A stretch of DNA of 64,000 nucleotides from the NCBI RefSeq assembly GCF_900109995.1, contig NZ_FOCB01000007.1, forward strand, positions 147,177 through 211,176. The letters run 5' to 3'. The notes beneath the pieces were generated by a model that was given only the letters and a program-made list of their open reading frames with translations, did not search any database and was not told where the DNA came from. Both the position numbers and the translations under genes were made by a program. The DNA is from Pseudomonas sp. ok272. GTDB taxonomy: Bacteria > Pseudomonadota > Gammaproteobacteria > Pseudomonadales > Pseudomonadaceae. Below are positions 29,920-38,780 of the stretch, one piece after another. Numbering within the stretch: the first letter of the stretch is position 1; the number at the start of each line of letters is the position of its first letter.

Positions 29920-31236
29920 ATGGGCCCATGGCTCGATAGCCTGACCGTCTGGTTGACGGCAAACCCGCAATGGCTGGCGGCCGCGGTCTTCATCGTGGCC
30001 TGCATCGAATGCCTGGCCATCGTCGGCTTGATCGTGCCCGGCACGGTGCTGCTGTTTGCCGTCGCAGTATTGGCGGGCAGCGGCGCCCTGTCGCTGGGGG
30101 AAACCCTGTTGCTGGGGTTCCTCGGTGGCGTGTTGGGGGACGTGGTGTCCTATTTCATGGGCCGGCACTTCCACCAGAACATCCGCCGCCTGCCAGGCTT
30201 GCGCCATCACCCGGAGTGGATCAACGGCGCCGAGACGTACTTCCAGCGCTATGGCATCGCCAGCCTGTTGGTCGGACGCTTCATCGGACCGTTGCGGCCG
30301 ATGCTGCCGATGGTGGCCGGGATGTTCGACATGCCGTTTCCACGGTTCTTTGCGGTCAGCCTGCTGGCCGGTGCCGGTTGGTCGGTGGCGTACTTGCTGC
30401 CGGGTTGGGCGACCGGCGCGGCGATTCGCCTACCGTTGCCGGAAGGTTTCTGGCCCCAGACCGGGTTGGTCGCCGGTAGCGTCGCCGTGCTGGTGGGCCT
30501 GGGCATCAACGGCACCGTGCGCGGTCATCGCCAAGCTACGGCGATGATTGCCGGCCTCGGCGCGGTGATACTGGGCGGGCTGTTCATTGGCTACCCACAC
30601 CTGCACGCCCTCGACCAGGGCCTGATGGCGCTGATCCAGGAACACCGCAGTGCGCAGATGGACACCTGGGCGGTGATGGCCACCCAAGCGGGTGAGTTCC
30701 GTAACATGCTGGTGATCAGCGCGACCCTGATCCTCCTGCTGCTGATTGCCAAGCAGTGGCGCCTGATGTTCTTTGTCGGCGGCGCGTTGCTGTCCACCGC
30801 GCTGATCAACACCGCCAGCAAGTACGTCATCGCTCGAATGCGCCCCGACGTGCTGGCCGATCCACTGACCAGCTACAGCATGCCCAGTGGCCACGCTTCC
30901 GGTGCGTTTGCGCTGTTCCTGGCGTTGGCGGTGCTGGCCGGGCGCGGCCAGCCCGCACGGATGCGCCTGACCTGGTTGCTCCTGGGCAGCCTGCCGGCCG
31001 GTGCCATTGCGCTGTCGCGGGTTTACCTCGGGGTGCACTGGCCGACCGACATCATCGCCGGCACCGTGCTGGCCGCGTGCGTTTGTGCCGCCAGCCTGTA
31101 CATCATGCAACTCAAGGCGCCGCTGCCCCCGCTCCCCGCAAAAACCTGGTGGTTGATCATCCCGGTACTGCTGGGATTGTTCGGCTTCTACATGCTGCAC
31201 CACCTGCCCCAGGCCATCGAGCGGTACGCCTACTAG
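29920..31236 (+). CDS. DedA-PAP2 phosphatase fusion protein
   Basis: A 438-residue inner-membrane protein joining two domains. Residues about 1-200 are a DedA/SNARE-assoc domain (VGLIVPGTVLLFAV, FLGGVLGDVVSYFMG, GRFIGPLRPMLPM). Residues about 210-430 are a PAP2 lipid phosphatase with the KX6RP motif (Lys301-Arg308-Pro309), PSGH (322-325) and the third motif SRVYLGVHWPTD. DedA proteins are linked to lipid-carrier flipping and PAP2 enzymes dephosphorylate undecaprenyl or phosphatidyl phosphates, so a role in recycling a lipid phosphate is plausible. The TAG stop is the first three bases of a MITE-like repeat. Confidence 0.9.
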   Translation: MGPWLDSLTVWLTANPQWLAAAVFIVACIECLAIVGLIVPGTVLLFAVAVLAGSGALSLGETLLLGFLGGVLGDVVSYFMGRHFHQNIRRLPGLRHHPEWINGAETYFQRYGIASLLVGRFIGPLRPMLPMVAGMFDMPFPRFFAVSLLAGAGWSVAYLLPGWATGAAIRLPLPEGFWPQTGLVAGSVAVLVGLGINGTVRGHRQATAMIAGLGAVILGGLFIGYPHLHALDQGLMALIQEHRSAQMDTWAVMATQAGEFRNMLVISATLILLLLIAKQWRLMFFVGGALLSTALINTASKYVIARMRPDVLADPLTSYSMPSGHASGAFALFLALAVLAGRGQPARMRLTWLLLGSLPAGAIALSRVYLGVHWPTDIIAGTVLAACVCAASLYIMQLKAPLPPLPAKTWWLIIPVLLGLFGFYMLHHLPQAIERYAY

Positions 31237-31398
31237 TGTCCTGTCTCGGAAATAAGCTGTTCCCTTTTGACGGCACCTGTCGCCGCCATGCTGCGTTGCC
31301 ACTCCTCGCCATAGCCCTGCTATGACTCGTCGCGGCGCCTTGCCTGGCAGCAACAGATGCTCGTCAAAAAGGTAACGTATTTCCAAGACAGGACACTA
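31234..31398. mobile_element. MITE-like 165-bp inverted-repeat element
   Basis: The ends are TAGTGTCCTGTCT-C-GGAAATA and its reverse complement (TATTTCC-A-AGACAGGACACTA). Imperfect matching continues for about 37 bases inward to TTTTGACG/CGTCAAAA. A central dyad (CATAGC/GCTATG) lies near 31311-31323. It encodes no protein. Flanking TA dinucleotides would fit a Tc1/IS630-type target duplication. Its first bases supply the stop codon of the DedA-PAP2 gene. I cannot assign it to a named family. Confidence 0.7.
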
Positions 31399-31409
31399 GG
31401 GCTGACCGA

Positions 31410-31478
31410 TCAGGACCAGACTGCGCCATCGCCCCCTTCCAGGCTGATGGCGTAGTAATAGCGGTCGCACGTATTGGG
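31410..31478 (-). pseudogene. Possible 3' remnant of a lost gene
   Basis: On the minus strand a frame reads CDRYYYAISLEGGDGAVWS then a stop, with an in-frame stop just upstream next to the cold-shock gene's end. The sequence looks protein-like and could be the C-terminal scrap of a deleted gene beside the MITE-like element. It is short, so chance is possible. Confidence 0.3.
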
Positions 31479-31481
31479 TCA

Positions 31482-31694
31482 CTAGTCCTTGCGAACCTGT
31501 GCCGCCTGCATGCCTTTTTGCCCCCTTTCAGCGACAAAAGACACTTTATCCCCCTCCTTCAGGCTCTTGAATCCATCAGACTCAATGGCCTTGAAGTGTA
31601 CAAACAGATCATCGCTGCCGTCGGCCGGCGTGATAAACCCAAAGCCCTTCTCATCGTTGAACCACTTAACGGTCCCCTGCTTTCTATCGGACAT
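31482..31694 (-). CDS. Cold-shock domain protein
   Basis: A 70-residue CspA-family single-strand nucleic-acid binder. RNP1 is KGFGFITP and RNP2 is LFVHFKAI; the start [19 protein letters not shown] is typical. Such proteins act as RNA chaperones and anti-terminators. About 225 bases before the ATG are gene-free and AT-rich, consistent with the long 5' leader usual for this family, although no cold-box could be assigned. Confidence 0.95.
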   Translation of the reverse strand: MSDRKQGTVKWFNDEKGFGFITPADGSDDLFVHFKAIESDGFKSLKEGDKVSFVAERGQKGMQAAQVRKD

Positions 31695-31919
31695 TTTTTC
31701 GATTCCCGCTTGCTCAATAACTCAGGACCGCGAGCCATACCAGCCACTCGCGCCCTTGCCGGTGCCACCCCGCAAGCGTAAGCCCTGCCAATACAGTCAA
31801 CAACTGTTAGACCTATCAGCACCTTAGAGCAATTGGAGATAACAGAAACAACCAAAACAACTAAGCCCGACCCTGCGCGACACATGATATATACGGCGCC
31901 CAGGCTCCCACCGGTAATT

Positions 31920-32543
31920 TTACCGATCATCCCAGTCGGGCAACTCAACAAGCCTGAGGATAAATGTTGCAACTTCCCCGTTAAAGGCGTCATGCCCGGT
32001 AAAATTGGGATTGATATCAACCAAAATGTGTTTGAACTCTAGCAACTTCGAGGAGGGAAGTATGTCTTTGTCGCGAAAGTTCGTACGGGTCACATACACG
32101 CCTGACAGCCGTTCTTCACTCACCAGAACGACCGAAGCATGACCCGCCTTCAAGTCTTCAAACCCCAGCCGCTCGCCGGCTATTCCAACCAGCGAAAAAA
32201 GTGCCGCGGTGGCGCCGTTATCGACCTTCATATAGCGAATACCCGGGTCCATCCGCAAGCGCCAACCGTCATACTTGCCAGGCAGCTTTGCATACAGTTC
32301 ATAGCGTCGATCGCCGACCGCGATGAACATGAAGATCAGGGGCTCGTCATCTTCATGAGCCGCAACGGTCACAAACCGCGGCTCCTCCCGATCCCGCAGG
32401 TCCGCTTCAACCTGCAAACGTTCCTTCATCGTGATGCGCTTGTCGAGCAGTCGCTGCTCCAGGTGCTGTTGGTTCAACACCAACGGGTACCCGTTTACAA
32501 ACAATTGAGCCGCAAAATCAAACTCCGCTAGTTCAGCCGACAT
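31920..32543 (-). CDS. Hypothetical protein, accessory
   Basis: A 207-residue soluble, acidic protein with no signal peptide or membrane segment (starts MSAELAEFDFAAQLFVNGYP). It has a helical N-terminal part rich in Leu/Arg/Glu and a beta-rich middle (IFMFIAVGDRRYELYAKLPG). I do not recognise the family. Composition is more AT-rich than the neighbouring core genes, and it lies between the cold-shock gene and an equally orphan 57-codon gene, so it may belong to a small acquired island. Confidence 0.55.
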   Translation of the reverse strand: MSAELAEFDFAAQLFVNGYPLVLNQQHLEQRLLDKRITMKERLQVEADLRDREEPRFVTVAAHEDDEPLIFMFIAVGDRRYELYAKLPGKYDGWRLRMDPGIRYMKVDNGATAALFSLVGIAGERLGFEDLKAGHASVVLVSEERLSGVYVTRTNFRDKDILPSSKLLEFKHILVDINPNFTGHDAFNGEVATFILRLVELPDWDDR

Positions 32544-32634
32544 AACACCGCCTTAATATCCATATCAATGTAGCTCGCCTTCGAGGCACAGCCGGCACAC
32601 CGGAGTGCCGACCGCCTGACAAAAAAGCTCGATA

Positions 32635-32808
32635 TTACTCTGGGTTTTTAGCGCGTTTTCGCTTGCGGCGCTGGAGGATCATTTCATCGGCATAATAAGC
32701 GGCGGCCTCGATAATGTCCTTGGCACCGATATCGTTCGAGGCGTGTTTCAAAATGAACTTCCCTGAAATGTCATCCCAATAGGCATATTCATCTTCATAA
32801 ATAGTCAT
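32635..32808 (-). CDS. Small hypothetical protein
   Basis: A 57-residue protein starting MTIYEDEYAYWDDISGKF, with an acidic aromatic N-terminus and a very basic end (ILQRRKRKRAKNPE). AAGGATG before the ATG at 32808 supports this start over a longer frame. The family is not recognised. It lies immediately upstream of, and possibly in one unit with, the orphan gene at 31920-32543, and is separated from the LON-domain gene by a terminator. Confidence 0.5.
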   Translation of the reverse strand: MTIYEDEYAYWDDISGKFILKHASNDIGAKDIIEAAAYYADEMILQRRKRKRAKNPE

Positions 32809-32825
32809 AACGCATCCTTTAACAA

Positions 32826-32849
32826 TTAAAAAGCCCGCTCCATGCGGGC
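32826..32849 (-). terminator. Terminator after LON-domain gene
   Basis: On the minus strand GCCCGC-ATGGA-GCGGGC is followed by TTTTTAA, a standard intrinsic terminator about 70 bases after the LON-domain gene. Confidence 0.85.
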
Positions 32850-32918
32850 CATTTAAAAATAGGGCACTGCCAGGACAAAGACAACCTGCGAACAACCCTC
32901 ACTCAATACAAATTATAA

Positions 32919-33509
32919 CTACGAAAATAGTTCGCCCTGCAGCTCATCCAATAACACTTGGATGGCATCCAAACGCTGTTGCGGCTCATCGAGTCGTAAC
33001 AAACTGATTTTTTGCACTTCGTCAAATGGCAACAAGTACGCCAGTTGATTGGCCAGCGATTGCTGGCCCGTGGCTTCGGTGCCCATGTTCAATGCTTCGA
33101 CCATCGGATGCTCGGCCAAGGCCTTGAGCAAGGCGACCAGGTCAGCGTCTTCGTCCTGCAGGGGTTGCTCGGGCAACTCGTCCAGCCATTGCACCTGCGC
33201 CACCGTCAACTGATCGCGCTGCACCTCGCTGCCGAGCACCTTGAAGCGCCGCCCACCCTGGACACGGATGCCCAGCAGGCCGTTATCTTGCTGCTTGAAG
33301 TCGGTGATGTGGGCTTCACAGCCAATCAACGCGAAACCTTGCGGGGCGAGCCCCGTTTCTTCGCCCGCCAGCAGGCACACCACACCAAAGCCCGCCCCCT
33401 GTTTCATGCAGCGGCCGATCATGTCCAGGTAGCGCGCCTCGAAGATCTGCAGGTCGAGGATGCAGCCAGGAAACAGCACGGTATTGAGTGGGAACAGCGC
33501 CAAGTTCAT
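32919..33509 (-). CDS. LON substrate-binding-domain protein
   Basis: A 196-residue stand-alone N-terminal LON domain (MNLALFPLNTVLFPGCILDLQIFEARYLDM...), without the ATPase or protease parts of Lon. Such proteins are widespread but their role is not defined. I choose the ATG at 33509 because AAGGAT lies 6 bases upstream; the ATG at 33515 directly abuts that site. It follows lrgB by about 10 bases, so the three genes probably form one unit ending at the terminator at 32826. Confidence 0.85.
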   Translation of the reverse strand: MNLALFPLNTVLFPGCILDLQIFEARYLDMIGRCMKQGAGFGVVCLLAGEETGLAPQGFALIGCEAHITDFKQQDNGLLGIRVQGGRRFKVLGSEVQRDQLTVAQVQWLDELPEQPLQDEDADLVALLKALAEHPMVEALNMGTEATGQQSLANQLAYLLPFDEVQKISLLRLDEPQQRLDAIQVLLDELQGELFS

Positions 33510-33519
33510 AGACATATCC

Positions 33520-34236
33520 TTAAACCACCATCGACACCGCCAACGGCAGCAGCACCGCCGTGGCCACGCCCATCAAGCTCATCGCCAACGCGGCAAACGC
33601 GCCGCACTCTTCGTTCTCCTGCAACGCCACCGAGGTGCCTACCGCGTGGGCCGTCATGCCCAGCGCCATGCCTCGCGCCTCTGGGCTGTGAACCCCCAGG
33701 CGGGTCAACAGCGCCGGACCGAAAATCGCGCCGATCACCCCCGTGATCAACACGAACACCGCCGCCAGTGCCGCCACGCCGCCGATCTGCTCGGCCACCA
33801 GCATGGCAATGGGCGACGTCACCGACTTGGGAGCCATGGTCATCAGGATCATGTGCTCGGCACCGAACCACCACCCCAGCAGCACACCCAGGCCGGTGGC
33901 CACCACGCCACCTATCACCAGCGTAGTAAACACCGGCCAGAACAGCTGGCGAATGCGGCGCAGGTTCAGGTACAGCGGCACCGCCAGCGCCACGGTCGCC
34001 GGGCCCAGCAGGATACTGAGGATCTCCGTGCTCTTGCGGTACTCGCCGTAGGTCACACCGCACAGCAGCAACACGCCGATCACCAGCAACATCGAGACCA
34101 ACACCGGCTGGAGGAAGATCCAGCGGGTTTTCTCGAACGCCGCCAGCACCAGTTGATACGCCCCCAGGGTGATGCCAATGCCGAACAACGGGTGATGAAT
34201 CACCGCCTCCAGCGCACCGTTGATGTCCAGCATCAT
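33520..34236 (-). CDS. lrgB: LrgB family antiholin-like protein
   Basis: A 238-residue membrane protein with about 7 helices. The LrgB/CidB hallmarks are HHPLFGIGITLGAYQL, LLGPATVALAVPLY and SVTSPIAMLVAEQIGG. LrgAB/CidAB proteins are associated with murein-hydrolase control and with transport of small carboxylates such as pyruvate. The ATG at 34236 overlaps the lrgA stop (ATGA) and is preceded by GGAGGG. Confidence 0.9.
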   Translation of the reverse strand: MMLDINGALEAVIHHPLFGIGITLGAYQLVLAAFEKTRWIFLQPVLVSMLLVIGVLLLCGVTYGEYRKSTEILSILLGPATVALAVPLYLNLRRIRQLFWPVFTTLVIGGVVATGLGVLLGWWFGAEHMILMTMAPKSVTSPIAMLVAEQIGGVAALAAVFVLITGVIGAIFGPALLTRLGVHSPEARGMALGMTAHAVGTSVALQENEECGAFAALAMSLMGVATAVLLPLAVSMVV

Positions 34237-34595
34237 GAGCGATCCCTCCGCTGGGCCTGGCGCTTGACCAGGCGTTGCATCAGCACCCCGGCAAATGCCA
34301 TGGACAGCAAACACGACAACACCAGCGCCCCGACAATCGCCCAGAAATCGGCGGCGATGTCCTTCGCGTACACCATCACCCCCACCGCCGGCGGCACCAG
34401 CAGCAACGGCAGGTAGCGCAGCAGGCTACCGGCGGCCAGGTTCAGCGGCTCACCCACTTCACCGCGCACGATCAAGAACACCAGTAACAGCAGCAAACCG
34501 ATAATCGGTCCCGGCAACACCGGCAACAGCAGGTGATTGAGCGCCGTGCCGAGCAATTGAAACAGCACCAGCCAGGTCAGGCCGCGTAACAACAT
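34233..34595 (-). CDS. lrgA: LrgA/CidA family holin-like protein
   Basis: A 120-residue protein with four membrane helices, the holin-like partner of LrgB (GLTWLVLFQLLGTALNHLL, LPGPIIGLLLLL, LLVPPAVGVMVY). It is translationally coupled to lrgB by a 4-base overlap. Annotated as LrgA or CidA; the two cannot be told apart from sequence alone. Confidence 0.9.
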   Translation of the reverse strand: MLLRGLTWLVLFQLLGTALNHLLLPVLPGPIIGLLLLLVFLIVRGEVGEPLNLAAGSLLRYLPLLLVPPAVGVMVYAKDIAADFWAIVGALVLSCLLSMAFAGVLMQRLVKRQAQRRDRS

Positions 34596-34788
34596 CCCTT
34601 ATCTCCCCATCAGCCCCCCCAAGCCAGGGGCCGAGCATTATAAGCATGCCAAGGCTATGGATCGGCATTCACCAAAAGCAGGGGCGATTGACCGGAGCAA
34701 ATCGCCATGTTGATCTACAGTGGATCGCAAGGCGGCCAAATCCGCCGACTGACCAAGATAAAAACCGATGAACCCAAGGAGAGTCTCA

Positions 34789-35244
34789 ATGCCCTTTGTT
34801 CCCGTTGCAGCGCTCAAAGATTATGTCGGCAAGGAACTCGGACGTTCCGACTGGCTCACCATCGACCAGGACCGCATCAACCTGTTCGCTGAAGCCACAG
34901 GCGACTATCAGTTCATCCACGTCGACCCGGTCAAGGCCGCACACACGCCGTTCGGCGGTACCATCGCCCACGGTTTCCTGTCGCTGTCGCTGATCCCCAA
35001 GCTGATGGAAGACATCCTCGTCCTGCCGCAAGGCCTGAAGATGGTGGTCAACTATGGTCTGGACAGCGTGCGCTTCATCCAGCCGGTGAAGGTCAATTCC
35101 CGGGTCCGGCTCAAGGTCGACATGAGCGAGGTCACGGAAAAGAAACCCGGCCAATGGCTGATCAAGGTCATCGCCACCCTGGAAATCGAAGGCCAGGAAA
35201 AACCGGCGTATATCGCCGAGCCCCTGTCGCTGGCGTTCGTGTAA
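34789..35244 (+). CDS. MaoC-family (R)-hydratase
   Basis: A 151-residue hot-dog-fold enoyl-CoA/ACP hydratase-like protein. The MaoC hydratase motif is complete: FAEATGDYQFIHVDPVKA followed by FGGTIAHGFLSLSL, with the catalytic Asp and His. It may hydrate enoyl-CoA in fatty-acid or PHA metabolism; the substrate is unknown. AAGGAGAG before the ATG at 34789 sets the start. It is monocistronic. Confidence 0.9.
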   Translation: MPFVPVAALKDYVGKELGRSDWLTIDQDRINLFAEATGDYQFIHVDPVKAAHTPFGGTIAHGFLSLSLIPKLMEDILVLPQGLKMVVNYGLDSVRFIQPVKVNSRVRLKVDMSEVTEKKPGQWLIKVIATLEIEGQEKPAYIAEPLSLAFV

Positions 35245-35347
35245 ACCCCGCCGGATGCGAAGCAGTTCCCACTGTTTCGCATCGCGTCTCTATTTATCAG
35301 GCACATAGCTGCGGCATACTCGGTCGCCTAATTGCCCGGAACCCGCT

Positions 35348-37066
35348 ATGCGCTCACTTGCACCCCTTGCCCTGACCTTATTGCTCACCGCGTGTGGCGA
35401 TGGCGAATCGCTGTTGCCGCCCGACGCACGCCTGCCCGATGGCGGGCGTTATCGCGGCGATCTGGTCAACGGCCTGTTGCAAGGCCAGGGCCGCATCGAC
35501 TACCCGAACGGCAGTTGGTACGCCGGCCAGTTCGACAAGGGCCAATGGCATGGCCAAGGCGAATGGCACGGCAGCAATGGCGAGGTCTATCGCGGCGAGT
35601 TCCAACAAGGTCTGTTCCACGGCCAAGGCACCCTGACCACCCCCGACAGCAGCTACACCGGCGGCTTCAAGCTGGGCCGGCGCGATGGCGAGGGCACGCT
35701 CAAGGAAAACGGCATGACCTACCGCGGCGAGTTCAAGGCCGACCAGTATTCCGGCCTCGGCCGCCTGGAGCTTGAAGACGCCAGCCAGTACCAGGGCCAG
35801 TTCGCCCACGGCAAGCCCAACGGCGAAGGCCAGCGCAGCGATGCCAGCGGCAACCAGTTCACCGGCCACTTTATCGATGGCCAACTGGAAGGTCCCGGCA
35901 CCTTCAACAGTGCCGAGGGCGATGTCTACCTCGGCGGCTTCAAACAGAATCAATTGCACGGCAAAGGCCGCTACGAGAACGGCGACGGTGACGTCTGGAT
36001 CGGCGAGTTCAAGGAAGGCGCACTCACGGGCAAGGGCGAACTGATCGGCGCCGACAACAGTCACTACATCGGCCACTTCAACGACTGGCGCTTTAGCGGC
36101 GAAGGCCGCCTGAACCTGCCGGATGGCAGCTTCTACATCGGCCAGTTCGACAACGACAGCTATCAGGGCCACGGCACCCTCGTGCTGGCCGACGGCACGA
36201 TCCATACCGGCGAGTGGGTCAATGGCCAGCGCGTGCGCGATGCCAACGGCAAGCTACTGCCCGACACCCTGGAACTGGGCCTGCTGGCCCAGGGGCGACT
36301 GCTTGAAGAGGCCCTGGCCGACGTGCCGCCCTCCACGCCAGCCATCGAGCTGTACACCCTGACCCTGGGGGGCGATGGCAAGCAGAGTGTGTTCCTGCGT
36401 GAGTCCGACTACGTGAGCAACATGCTCGCCAGTCGCTTCGGCGCCTACGGGCAGATCCGCCTGGTCAACCATCGCGACCACCTGGCTGATCGGCCAATGG
36501 CCACCCGCGAGAGCCTGCGCCGCGCCGCCCTGACCCTTGCCGAGCGCAGCGGCCCGGAAGACCTGCTGTTCATCTACCTGACCAGCCACGGCACCCAAGC
36601 CCACGAACTGGTGCTCGACGAACCGCGCATGGAGCTGGCCGACCTGCCCGCCGATGAACTGGCCGCCGTGCTGGCGCCGCTGAAAAATCGCGACAAAGTC
36701 ATCGTCATCTCCGCCTGCTACTCCGGCGGGTTTATCCCGGCGCTCAAGGACGAACGCACGCTGATCATGACCGCTTCACGGGCCGATCGCGTGTCGTTCG
36801 GCTGTTCGGAGGAAGCGGACTTCACCTACTTCGGCGATGCACTGTTCGCCCAGGCCCTGAACCGCACCGACGATCTGGAACACGCCTTCAAGCTGGCCAA
36901 GGCCACCGTCGCCGAACGCGAACTGGCCGATAATTTCGATCCTTCCGAACCGCAGATATGGGCCCCCAAGGGCGTCATCGCGCACTGGCAGGCACTGCGC
37001 AGGCAGCAAGCACAAAAGGCACTGCAAAGTGCCGCACTGACCAGCAAGGCCGCCAAGAGCAACTAA
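35348..37066 (+). CDS. MORN-repeat / C13-type cysteine peptidase lipoprotein
   Basis: A 572-residue predicted lipoprotein (lipobox LTAC, Cys16). Residues about 35-292 hold about 12 MORN repeats (YxGxFxxGxxxGxG type). Residues about 335-545 form a caspase/legumain-like (clan CD, C13) domain, with the catalytic pair as His414 in LTSHGTQ and Cys457 in SACYSGG, each after a hydrophobic strand as in clan CD. MORN repeats bind lipids or proteins, so the protein is probably an envelope-attached peptidase. Substrate and role are unknown. It is followed 27 bases later by an SDR-type gene. Confidence 0.85.
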   Translation: MRSLAPLALTLLLTACGDGESLLPPDARLPDGGRYRGDLVNGLLQGQGRIDYPNGSWYAGQFDKGQWHGQGEWHGSNGEVYRGEFQQGLFHGQGTLTTPDSSYTGGFKLGRRDGEGTLKENGMTYRGEFKADQYSGLGRLELEDASQYQGQFAHGKPNGEGQRSDASGNQFTGHFIDGQLEGPGTFNSAEGDVYLGGFKQNQLHGKGRYENGDGDVWIGEFKEGALTGKGELIGADNSHYIGHFNDWRFSGEGRLNLPDGSFYIGQFDNDSYQGHGTLVLADGTIHTGEWVNGQRVRDANGKLLPDTLELGLLAQGRLLEEALADVPPSTPAIELYTLTLGGDGKQSVFLRESDYVSNMLASRFGAYGQIRLVNHRDHLADRPMATRESLRRAALTLAERSGPEDLLFIYLTSHGTQAHELVLDEPRMELADLPADELAAVLAPLKNRDKVIVISACYSGGFIPALKDERTLIMTASRADRVSFGCSEEADFTYFGDALFAQALNRTDDLEHAFKLAKATVAERELADNFDPSEPQIWAPKGVIAHWQALRRQQAQKALQSAALTSKAAKSN

Positions 37067-37093
37067 GCTGAACAGTATCAAGGGGGAAACACT

Positions 37094-37735
37094 ATGTACC
37101 TGACACCTCAGCATATCCTGCTCGCCGGAGCGACTGGACTGACGGGTGAGCATTTGCTCGATCGCCTGCTCAACGAGCCGACGGTCAACCGGGTACTCGC
37201 ACCTTCACGCCGACCGCTGGCCGAACACCCGCACCTGGAAAACCCGGTGGGCGACCCGGCGGTGTTCCTGCCCCAACTCAGTGGCCGGGTCGATATCGCC
37301 TACTGCTGCCTGGGCACCACGATCAAGCAGGCCGGTTCCGAGCAAGCGTTTCGGGCGGTCGACCTGGACATGGTCGTGGCCTTTGCCAAGCGCGCACGGG
37401 AGCTGGGCGCACGGCACCTGATCGTGATCAGCGCCATCGGTGCCGACCCCAAGTCCTCGGTGTTCTACAACCGCGTCAAAGGTGAGATGGAACAGGCCCT
37501 GCGCGCCCAGGACTGGCCGCAACTGACCATCTGCCGGCCTTCGCTGCTGCTGGGCGATCGCCTTGAGCCGCGCCTGGGCGAGCAACTGGCCGGTCCCTTG
37601 TCCAAGCTGATCCCCGGCAAATACCGCGGCATCGAAGCCTGCCAACTGGCCCGCGCCATGTGGCGCCTGGCGCTGGAAGAGCAGGATGGGGTGCGGGTGG
37701 TCGAGTCCGATGAGCTGCGCAAGCTGGGCAAGTAG
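37094..37735 (+). CDS. NAD(P)-binding SDR/NmrA-like oxidoreductase
   Basis: A 213-residue atypical short-chain dehydrogenase related to TIP30/HTATIP2-like proteins. The dinucleotide-binding GATGLTG is near the N-terminus. Then come [16 protein letters not shown] and the [21 protein letters not shown] block, where Tyr-x3-Lys (YNRVK) is the usual catalytic pair. The substrate is unknown. GGGGGAA upstream of the ATG is the ribosome site. It may be co-transcribed with the MORN-C13 gene. Confidence 0.85.
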   Translation: MYLTPQHILLAGATGLTGEHLLDRLLNEPTVNRVLAPSRRPLAEHPHLENPVGDPAVFLPQLSGRVDIAYCCLGTTIKQAGSEQAFRAVDLDMVVAFAKRARELGARHLIVISAIGADPKSSVFYNRVKGEMEQALRAQDWPQLTICRPSLLLGDRLEPRLGEQLAGPLSKLIPGKYRGIEACQLARAMWRLALEEQDGVRVVESDELRKLGK

Positions 37736-37760
37736 TCACGCGGCGCTTGTACTGCCGTCA

Positions 37761-37839
37761 TCGCGAGCAGGCTCGCTCCCACAGGTTTTATTTGTGATCG
37801 CGGGCTGTCACTGTGGGAGCGAGACCGGCTTGCCGGCGA
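37761..37839. repeat. REPIN (inverted REP pair)
   Basis: TCGCGAGCAGGCTCGCTCCC on the left. On the right is a variant copy, GGGAGCGAGACCGGCTTGCC, which mixes in the second REP subfamily. It lies between convergent genes. Confidence 0.8.
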
Positions 37840-37870
37840 AGAGGCCACACCACCGCCCCAAAACCGAACG

Positions 37871-38155
37871 CTACAACCCACCCGTCGCCTGAAACCCGAC
37901 GCCCAGTACTGTCAACACCGACAACGGCAACAACAGTGTGTCGAGCAAGGCGCTGGCCGGCAGGTCGAGGCCGGGGTAACTCGGCGCTTCGGCGCCGAAG
38001 TGGTCCTTGGCGCAGCAGCCACCGTCCAGCGCATACAAATCCAGGCGCATGCCCGAGTACACCACCGGCGCGCCCGGTTTGGCCGCGTCCAGGGTGCGCA
38101 CGGTGGCGCAGCCGCCCAGTTGCAGGGCCAGCAGGATCGTCAGCAGCTTATTCAT
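37871..38155 (-). CDS. YceK/YidQ family lipoprotein
   Basis: A 94-residue lipoprotein with a type II signal peptide (LLALQLGGC, Cys at about 16) and the family block [15 protein letters not shown] hydrophobic segment lies near residue 70 ([16 protein letters not shown]). Function is not known. The second of two adjacent ATGs is used. It overlaps the ubiX 3' end by a few bases, so it is translated with ubiX. Confidence 0.85.
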   Translation of the reverse strand: MNKLLTILLALQLGGCATVRTLDAAKPGAPVVYSGMRLDLYALDGGCCAKDHFGAEAPSYPGLDLPASALLDTLLLPLSVLTVLGVGFQATGGL

Positions 38156-38780
38156 CATTGCTCAAATGGTGTTCGCCCCAGCGTGGCAGCATGTCCTGGG
38201 GGATGTTCAGCAGGTTGAGGATGCGCGCCACCACAAAGTCCACCAGGTCATCGATGGTCTGCGGCTGGTGATAGAAGCCAGGCGAGGCCGGCAGGATGGT
38301 CACGCCCATGTTCGACAACTTGAGCATGTGCTCCAGGTGAATGCTCGAATACGGCGCCTCGCGCGGCACCAGAATCAACTGCCGGCGCTCCTTGAGCGTG
38401 ACATCGGCGGCGCGCTCGATCAGGTTGTTGCAGGCGCCCGTGGCAATCGCCGACAGGGTCCCGGTGGAGCACGGCACCACCACCATCGCCGCCGGTGCCC
38501 CGGAGCCCGAGGCCACCGGCGACATCCAGTCTTCGCGGCCATACACGTGAATCTGCCCCGCCGCGGCGCCGGTGTATTCGGTGAGGAACACTTGCATCAT
38601 CTGCGGCTTGGGCGGCAGCGTGACGTCAGTCTCGGTGGCCATCACCAATTGCGCGGCCTTGGAGATCAGAAAGTGCACCTCGCGGTCTTCGCGCACCAGG
38701 CAGTCGAGCAGGCGCAAGCCGTACTGGGCGCCGGAAGCGCCGGTCATGGCCAGCGTGACGCGTTCCGGGCCGCTGTTCAT
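38148..38780 (-). CDS. ubiX: Flavin prenyltransferase UbiX
   Basis: It attaches a dimethylallyl unit to FMN to make prenyl-FMN, the cofactor of the UbiD decarboxylase in ubiquinone synthesis. The flavoprotein signature [17 protein letters not shown] is N-terminal, with [15 protein letters not shown] and LVPREAPYS further on. Length is 210 residues. Its ATG overlaps the mpl stop by 4 bases. Confidence 0.95.
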   Translation of the reverse strand: MNSGPERVTLAMTGASGAQYGLRLLDCLVREDREVHFLISKAAQLVMATETDVTLPPKPQMMQVFLTEYTGAAAGQIHVYGREDWMSPVASGSGAPAAMVVVPCSTGTLSAIATGACNNLIERAADVTLKERRQLILVPREAPYSSIHLEHMLKLSNMGVTILPASPGFYHQPQTIDDLVDFVVARILNLLNIPQDMLPRWGEHHLSNDE

